From NCBI GenBank assembly GCA_037139195.1, contig JBAXGW010000096.1, positions 1 through 11,576 on the forward strand: DNA of 11,576 bases. The letters are read 5' to 3'. The translations under genes were made by a program, and so were the position numbers. The notes beneath the pieces are model-generated. The model was not told where the DNA came from and ran no database searches. It saw only the letters and a program-made list of their open reading frames with translations. The number at the start of each line of letters is the position of its first letter. Positions within the stretch are counted from its first letter, which is position 1. Origin of the DNA: JBAXGW01 sp037139195. Its GTDB lineage: Bacteria; Bacteroidota; Bacteroidia; Bacteroidales; JAHJDW01. Positions 7,363 to 11,576 of the stretch are shown one piece after another.

Positions 7363-7375
7363 TTCTACAAATATA
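7355..7375. promoter_or_regulatory. Palindromic divergent promoter/operator
   Basis: A perfect inverted repeat, TATATTTG (7355-7362), five bases TTCTA, CAAATATA (7368-7375). Each arm is a TAnnTTTG -7 element, one on each strand. The minus arm would serve the M23 gene, with its ATG 22 bases further on, but I see no TTTG at the -33 distance for that direction. MerR regulators bind palindromes within promoters, so this could also be the autoregulatory operator; that is inference. Confidence 0.5.
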
Positions 7376-7398
7376 CTTCTTTTCGCTAAATCTATTAG

Positions 7399-7761
7399 AT
7401 GATTAACACTGCTCAAAATACAAAACTTTATTATACCATTACAGAAGTGGCTGTGATGTTGAAGGTTAATCCTTCGCTCTTGCGTTTTTGGGAAAAGGAA
7501 TTTGATATGATTTCGCCTAAAAAAAACAAAAAGGGCACTCGACATTATACAAAAAAAGACATTGAATTAATAGATACTATTTATTCTTTGGTTAAGGATA
7601 AAGGCTTTACCCTTGAGGGAGCGAAGAAATTCATTAAAAGCAAAGAGGTTTTTCCTGTTGATAATTCAGTTCCACAAACGTCAACTATACCAAACCAAGA
7701 TATAATAAAAAGACTGGAAGAAATTAAAATAAAGTTAATTGGTTTGGAAAATTCTATCTAA
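7399..7761 (+). CDS. MerR-family transcriptional regulator
   Basis: A small cytoplasmic DNA-binding protein of 120 aa. The winged helix-turn-helix covers about 10-80: YYTITEVAVMLKV with SLLRFWEKEF is the HTH, TRHYTKKDIELI is the wing and third helix, and LVKDKGFTLEGAKKFI is the region leading to the dimer helix. After a polar linker, residues ~100-118 (IIKRLEEIKIKLIGLE) could form a short coiled coil. There are no clustered Cys and no effector domain, so it is not a metal sensor of the classic MerR type and its signal is unknown. It lies head to head with the M23 peptidase gene across 53 bases holding a palindromic promoter. Control of the peptidase operon is a reasonable inference. Confidence 0.9.
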   Translation: MINTAQNTKLYYTITEVAVMLKVNPSLLRFWEKEFDMISPKKNKKGTRHYTKKDIELIDTIYSLVKDKGFTLEGAKKFIKSKEVFPVDNSVPQTSTIPNQDIIKRLEEIKIKLIGLENSI

Positions 7762-7794
7762 AGACGCAATTTTTGATTATATTCAATATAAACA

Positions 7795-7819
7795 AAAGCC
7801 CCATTAATATTGGGGCTTT
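7795..7819. terminator. Bidirectional terminator between merR-type and OmpA-family genes
   Basis: AAAGCCCCA (7795-7803) pairs perfectly with TGGGGCTTT (7811-7819) around a 7-base loop. T-rich sequence follows on both strands, so it can end both converging genes. It lies 33 bases past one stop codon and 4 bases past the other. Confidence 0.85.
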
Positions 7820-7823
7820 ATTG

Positions 7824-9881
7824 CTATTTCGATAATATTTTAAACTCTGTTCTTCTATTTTGCTGACGCCCCTCTTCAGTGTCGTTTGTAGCTATTGGTT
7901 GAGATTTGCCATAGCCTTTAGCAGTTAAGCGAGTTTTGTCAATTCCCTTTTTACTCACTAAATAATCCACTACCGCTTTTGCTCGATCTTCTGATAATGT
8001 TAAATTATAAGCATCTGCACCTTTATTATCGGTAAATCCAGAGATTTCAATTTTCAAAGTTGAATATTCTTTTAATAAATTAGCAAGATTATCTAGTTCT
8101 ACAGTTGATTCTGTTCTAAGTGTTGCTTTGCCAAAGTCGAAGAAAATATTTTTCAAAACAATTTTACTTCCTACATCAACTTTGTTTAACGCAATATCCT
8201 TAACTACTTCGCTATAACCATCAGTAGCAGCTATGTCAAAATTTTCGGAATGGAACAAGTATCCTTGTGCTTTTACCACAATTCCATAGTTGCGCCCTGC
8301 TGGAAGCGATACTAAATATTTTCCACTTTTACTGTTTGATTCAAATGTAGCAAGCACTTCATTTAAATTATTGTCGACAAGCTCAATACTTGCATTTAAA
8401 GGGGCTTTTGTTGTTGCGTCGGTAATAATTCCTTTTAGCATAGTAAGTTGTTGCGATTTAACTTCTAATTTTGCTTCTACTACAGTTGCACTAATAGGTG
8501 CTGTGATACTTGCAATTAAATTATCTTCCGAATTATTTACTACTTGCTTTTCTTCGCCTAAAAATGTAATCATGTAAATGTCTTGTCCGCCAAGTCCTCC
8601 GTCGCGTGCCGATGAGTAATATCCGTTAATACCATTTGCTGCTAATACAAAATAAGCGTCATTATCTGGTGTATTAATTGGGAATCCTAAGTTTTCAGGT
8701 TCGCTCCATTTGCCATTTTCATATACCGATTTAAAGATATCGAATCCTCCCATAGTTTTATGACCTCTTGAACTAAAGTAAAGTGTTTTGCCATCGGGGT
8801 GAATAAATACAGCATCTTCATCGTATTTTGTATTGATTATAGGTCCTAGGTTTTCGGGTTTTTGCCATTTGCCTTTCTCGTTTTGAGTAGATTTGTAAAC
8901 ATCTAAATCGCCAAAACCGCCTTCGCGTCTGCTTGTAAAATAAAGTGTTTTGCCATCGGGTGATAATGATGCAGATGGTTCTTGGTATTTTGAATTTATA
9001 TTATTGTTTAGAGCATCAGGGTTGCTCCACTGGTCGCCTTTCAAATTGCTAATGTAAATGTCTCCTCCATTATCTTGCCCGCGATAGGTAAGAAGTTTTT
9101 GTCCATCGTTTGATAAGCCAACTACAGCATCGTGGCTTTTAGTGTTTAGTGGACTACCTGGGTTTACAGGAGCTTGCCATTGATCATTTTCATTTTTTGC
9201 AATATAGATATCTTCATAAAAATCGAAATCTCTTGGGTCTTTTTCGTCGCCAGTTGTTCCTGGTCTGCGAGATGTAAATATCAAAACTGATTGATCTGCA
9301 GAAATAACTGGTGCGTATTCGTTGTAAGGGCTATTTACCACCTGACCAAGATTATCAATAAATACTCTAATTGGAGTTTTTTCAAGTGTTTTGCCTGTTT
9401 CGCATTCGCTTAATCGTTTATCAACATCTTCTTTAGGTGTTCCTTTTAATTTGTATTCATTGAAATACTTTATTGCGTCGTCCCATTTGTAATTTAATTG
9501 GCAAGCACAACCTAACAAATAAGGCAAATCTTCTGCGTATTTTGAATTCAGTTCGTAAGCTTTTTTAAAGTAATCTAATGATTTATTTTTTTCTCTTCCG
9601 TTGATAATACATTTGCCTATTTTATAGTTAAGCTCGGCATTATTTGGATTTAAACTTTGAGCAATTTGATATTTATTAAGTGCTTCTTTATACTTTGCTC
9701 CAGCTTGGGCAAAGAAATAATCGCCATCTTTAATTGCACGTACCGCATTTTTATATTCGTCTTTTTTGTCGGGGAAATTTTTTTTCTCAAATTCTACGTT
9801 TTGTGCATTACAAATCTGTATAAATGCTAATAGTATTACAAATATTGAAAAAACTATTTTTAAATTTATTCTATTTATCAT
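7824..9881 (-). CDS. OmpA-family protein with TPR, PD40 propeller and carboxypeptidase-regulatory domains (PorE-like architecture)
   Basis: A 685-aa envelope protein likely anchored to peptidoglycan. An N-terminal signal peptide (about 8-27, ending NAQ) is followed by TPR-type helices at ~41-160. PD40/WD40-like blades follow with the motif SxDGxxLYFTSR and DIY-type ends (about 187-208, 248-278, 299-331, 353-385 and 406-438). Then come a carboxypeptidase-regulatory-like domain (~480-565) and an OmpA C-terminal domain (~575-685). The OmpA domain shows FFDFGKATLR, Asp618 in GFTD, NLTLSEDRA with Arg633, and NRRTEF. Asp618 and Arg633 are the residues that bind diaminopimelate in this family. The domain order and length match Porphyromonas PorE, which links the type IX secretion machinery to peptidoglycan, but many paralogues share it. 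PorE is a lipoprotein and I see no good lipobox here. A TPR-protein gene lies directly upstream. Confidence 0.93.
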   Translation of the reverse strand: MINRINLKIVFSIFVILLAFIQICNAQNVEFEKKNFPDKKDEYKNAVRAIKDGDYFFAQAGAKYKEALNKYQIAQSLNPNNAELNYKIGKCIINGREKNKSLDYFKKAYELNSKYAEDLPYLLGCACQLNYKWDDAIKYFNEYKLKGTPKEDVDKRLSECETGKTLEKTPIRVFIDNLGQVVNSPYNEYAPVISADQSVLIFTSRRPGTTGDEKDPRDFDFYEDIYIAKNENDQWQAPVNPGSPLNTKSHDAVVGLSNDGQKLLTYRGQDNGGDIYISNLKGDQWSNPDALNNNINSKYQEPSASLSPDGKTLYFTSRREGGFGDLDVYKSTQNEKGKWQKPENLGPIINTKYDEDAVFIHPDGKTLYFSSRGHKTMGGFDIFKSVYENGKWSEPENLGFPINTPDNDAYFVLAANGINGYYSSARDGGLGGQDIYMITFLGEEKQVVNNSEDNLIASITAPISATVVEAKLEVKSQQLTMLKGIITDATTKAPLNASIELVDNNLNEVLATFESNSKSGKYLVSLPAGRNYGIVVKAQGYLFHSENFDIAATDGYSEVVKDIALNKVDVGSKIVLKNIFFDFGKATLRTESTVELDNLANLLKEYSTLKIEISGFTDNKGADAYNLTLSEDRAKAVVDYLVSKKGIDKTRLTAKGYGKSQPIATNDTEEGRQQNRRTEFKILSK

Positions 9882-9955
9882 GGCTCAATTATTTCTTTGT
9901 TTAAACTTTTTTAATTCCTCACATCCGCAAGCTTTTTATTTATTTTCTTGATAGA

Positions 9956-9999
9956 CTTCGGCTCCGCTCAGTCTGCGGTCACTCTGAGCGAAGTAGAAG
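9956..9999. repeat. REP-like imperfect hairpin between TPR and OmpA genes
   Basis: CGCTCAG (9965-9971) pairs with CTGAGCG (9984-9990). The stem extends outward with interruptions through a 3-bp step to CTTC (9956-9959) with GAAG (9996-9999), around a 12-base loop. It is much richer in G and C than its flanks and has no T-run. The sequence (CTTCGGCTCCGCTCAG... CTGAGCGAAG) resembles intergenic palindromes that are widespread in Bacteroidota genomes. It lies in the 183-base gap before the OmpA-family gene, where I see no other feature and no TAnnTTTG element. Confidence 0.6.
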
Positions 10000-10064
10000 A
10001 GTATTTACTACTAACATGTTACATATTCCTTGCGGATTTATGGTAATTCAATAATAATTCTCAA

Positions 10065-11141
10065 TTATTGTTTTTTAATATATTTTCCACACTGAGTGTT
10101 TACATAAGTTTCGGCATTTTTTACTCCTAATTCAAAAGCTTTTTGCCAATCTTCGCAAGCTCCTTTTGGGTCGCGAAGCATTTCCTTGCAAATTCCACGA
10201 TTCAAGTACGCAAAACCATAACTTGCATTTAATTCTATTGCTTTATTGTAATCTGCTAAAGCTTCTTTATATTTTTTTTGTTTAAAAAAGACATTACCTC
10301 TGTTATTATAAGCGTAAGCGTAGTCGGCTTTTAGTTCTATTGCTTTTGTATAGTCTTTAATTGCTCCTTCAAAGTCTTCTAAATCAAACTTTGCAATACC
10401 TCTGTTGTTATAGGCAAGGTAATAATCTTTTTTATTGTTTATTGCCTTTGTGTAATCTTCTATTGCTGCTTTATAGTCTTTTTTATCAACTTTCACACTT
10501 CCTAAATTATTGTTGGCGAAAGACATATTTGGCTCAATTTTTAATGCCGTCTCGTAATCTTTTATTGATTCAGCATATTTTTCAAGTTTGCGATATGCGC
10601 TCGCTCTATCATTATATGCATAAGCATAGTTTTTGTCGAGAGTAATAGCTTGAGTGAAAGCATCAACCGCTTTTTGATATTCGTTGGTATTGAAAAATAA
10701 AACTCCTTGGTAATAATAAGCTTGAGAATAATTGGGATTATTTCTTGTTGCCAAATCATAATCTTTAATTGCTTCAGCATTTAAATTCAATGCAGAATTA
10801 ACTTGAGCTCTAGTAAAGTATGCATTTGCATTTGCATTGTCAAGTTCAAGACACTTGTTTAAATTCAGCAATGCTTCCTTTAAAAGACCTAATTCTTTCT
10901 GAGCAACGGCCTTGTTGTAATATGCTTTTGCAAAATTGGGATTTATTTTCAGTGCTTCATCAAATTGTTGAATTGCGTTTTTGTATTGTTTATCTTCAAT
11001 GGATTTAATTCCTGAATTGTAAAGTAATTGGTATTGTGACTCAGAATCGGTAATAACCGCTTTTACTGTATCAACATCTTGAGCATTTATATTTATAGAA
11101 AGAAGAACAAGTGATAATGTATAGAAAAGTAATTTTTTCAT
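10065..11141 (-). CDS. Secreted TPR-repeat protein
   Basis: A 358-aa protein made almost wholly of tetratricopeptide repeats. The signal peptide is MKKLLFYTLSLVLLSININA, cleaved before Gln21. About nine TPRs follow in steps of 34 residues from ~36 to ~341, many with the AYNNRG...YKEAIKDYTKAIEL pattern. The last is a GACEDWQKAFELG-type repeat followed by a Cys, common at the end of Bacteroidota TPR proteins. TPRs are protein-binding scaffolds; the partner is unknown. I chose ATG at 11141 because it begins a clean signal peptide. An in-frame ATG at 11204 would add 21 residues that spoil it. A weak promoter-like pair (TTTG at 11185-11182, TATATCTA about 21 bases later) would fit the shorter form. 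It may be co-transcribed with the OmpA-family gene downstream, with the hairpin at 9956-9999 between them. Confidence 0.88.
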   Translation of the reverse strand: MKKLLFYTLSLVLLSININAQDVDTVKAVITDSESQYQLLYNSGIKSIEDKQYKNAIQQFDEALKINPNFAKAYYNKAVAQKELGLLKEALLNLNKCLELDNANANAYFTRAQVNSALNLNAEAIKDYDLATRNNPNYSQAYYYQGVLFFNTNEYQKAVDAFTQAITLDKNYAYAYNDRASAYRKLEKYAESIKDYETALKIEPNMSFANNNLGSVKVDKKDYKAAIEDYTKAINNKKDYYLAYNNRGIAKFDLEDFEGAIKDYTKAIELKADYAYAYNNRGNVFFKQKKYKEALADYNKAIELNASYGFAYLNRGICKEMLRDPKGACEDWQKAFELGVKNAETYVNTQCGKYIKKQ

Positions 11142-11280
11142 AAGACAAGGATTAGATATATTTCGACGAACTAAATTAAAACAAATTTTAGAGATTATCA
11201 TCATTTTTAATTAAAAAAATCAAAACAGATGATTTTTTCACACTAAGAGACAATGATTACATGGGAAATTGCAGGAAATA

Positions 11281-11308
11281 AAAAAACCGATACAATTTGT
11301 ATCGGTTT
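11281..11308 (-). terminator. Rho-independent terminator of tRNA-Val
   Basis: AAACCGATACAA (11284-11295) and TTGTATCGGTTT (11297-11308) form a perfect inverted repeat; the practical loop is the AT-rich centre. On the minus strand it ends in a run of T. It begins 5 bases past the tRNA 3' end. Confidence 0.85.
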
Positions 11309-11312
11309 GAAG

Positions 11313-11387
11313 TGGGAGTTGAGGGATTCGAACCCCCGACCCCCTCGGTGTAAACGAGGTGCTCTGAACCAACTGAGCTAAACTCCC
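11313..11387 (-). tRNA. tRNA-Val (anticodon TAC)
   Basis: A 75-base cloverleaf read on the minus strand. It has a 7-bp acceptor stem GGGAGTT/AACTCCC, a D stem GCTC/GAGC with AGTTGGTTCA loop, and an anticodon stem CCTCG/CGAGG with loop TTTACAC (anticodon TAC at 11352-11350). A 5-base variable loop, a T stem GGGGG/CCCTC with one G-T pair around TTCGAAT, and discriminator A complete it. The 3' CCA is not encoded. It stands alone with its own promoter and terminator and reads GTA and probably other valine codons. Confidence 0.97.
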
Positions 11388-11415
11388 AATAATTTAATGA
11401 ACTTGTTTGAGGGTG

Positions 11416-11446
11416 CAAATGTAGGTATTTTTTTTTATCTACCAAA
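11416..11446 (-). promoter_or_regulatory. Promoter of tRNA-Val
   Basis: On the minus strand, TTTG (11446-11443), a 19-base spacer and TACATTTG (11423-11416). This matches the Bacteroidota consensus TTTG / TAnnTTTG with normal spacing. The predicted start lies about 20 bases before the tRNA 5' end at 11387. Confidence 0.7.
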
Positions 11447-11538
11447 AAATTATTTAATAATTATTTAATAATTTTTATTCTTAAATATTATATGTTTGAC
11501 AATCTTACATTTAAAACATTTTTTTAATCAAAAGAATT

Positions 11539-11560
11539 CCTCGAGGCTCTGCCTCGGGGT
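11539..11560. repeat. GC-rich palindromic repeat, copy 2
   Basis: Identical over 22 bases to 24-45 and in the same orientation, with the same 9-bp hairpin and TCT loop. Flanking sequences differ. It lies in a gene-free AT-rich stretch (11447-11576) in which I see nothing else. Confidence 0.75.
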
Positions 11561-11576
11561 GAGTAATTTCAAGCGA

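Noticed and set aside
7824..9881. Naming the OmpA-family gene porE
   Set aside because: The architecture fits, but many paralogues share it, the lipobox is missing, and no other type IX secretion gene is visible here.
10049..10070. AT hairpin CAATAAT / ATTATTG at the end of the TPR gene as a terminator
   Set aside because: The 7-bp stem is all but one pair A-T, overlaps the stop codon, and is not followed by a T-run on the minus strand.
10361..11008. Plus-strand open frames inside the TPR gene
   Set aside because: They are frames opposite a repeated TPR coding region, rich in Leu and Cys with no recognisable domain.
11142..11204. Longer N-terminus for the TPR protein starting at 11204
   Set aside because: The extra 21 residues are not hydrophobic in a useful way and would bury a clean signal peptide that begins at 11141.
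11257..11445. Small minus-strand ORF across the tRNA region
   Set aside because: It is an accidental reading frame through the tRNA-Val gene and its terminator.
24..11560. A single mobile element bounded by the two 22-base repeats
   Set aside because: No transposase or integrase lies between them, the genes look like core functions with uniform composition, and the copies are short hairpins typical of dispersed intergenic repeats.

Overview
The window looks like ordinary chromosome of a low-GC member of the Bacteroidota. The evidence is strongly AT-rich DNA, no Shine-Dalgarno-like sequences before the starts, promoters of the Bacteroidota type (TTTG, about 19-20 bases, TAnnTTTG), signal peptides cleaved before Gln or Asn, and a TPR / PD40 / carboxypeptidase-regulatory / OmpA protein typical of this phylum. 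I see eight protein genes and one tRNA gene. There is no transposase, integrase, phage gene or CRISPR array.

Left part (1-3531): two unrelated phosphate importers are transcribed away from each other. A Na+/phosphate cotransporter with a C-terminal PhoU-like domain is on the minus strand (141-1844), and a PitA-type transporter is on the plus strand (2119-3531). The 274 bases between them hold a near mirror-image pair of composite sites. On each side TTAACATTGAA is followed, after two bases, by a TAnnTTTG -7 element. The plus-side copy is preceded by a second TTAACA at an 11-base step, which resembles a Pho box. This is the most interesting signal in the window.

Middle part (3629-7761): cell-wall genes. 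Plus-strand D-alanine--D-alanine ligase (ddl) runs tail to tail, 12 bases apart, with a minus-strand pair that is probably one operon: an M23 endopeptidase followed by a LysM-LysM-NlpC/P60 hydrolase. A small MerR-family regulator is divergent from the M23 gene. The 53 bases between them contain a perfect 8-5-8 palindrome in which each arm is a TAnnTTTG promoter element, one per strand.

Right part (7824-11576): on the minus strand, tRNA-Val (TAC anticodon) has its own clear promoter and terminator. It is followed by a secreted protein with about nine TPRs and then by the 685-residue OmpA-family protein, whose domain order matches the type IX secretion component PorE. A REP-like hairpin lies between the last two genes. 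An identical 22-base GC-rich palindrome sits near each end of the window (24-45 and 11539-11560), in the same orientation.

The themes are phosphate uptake and envelope or peptidoglycan work: precursor synthesis, two secreted peptidoglycan hydrolases, and a peptidoglycan-binding outer-membrane protein. I see no evidence of a wholly new multi-gene system. The new-looking material is regulatory DNA.
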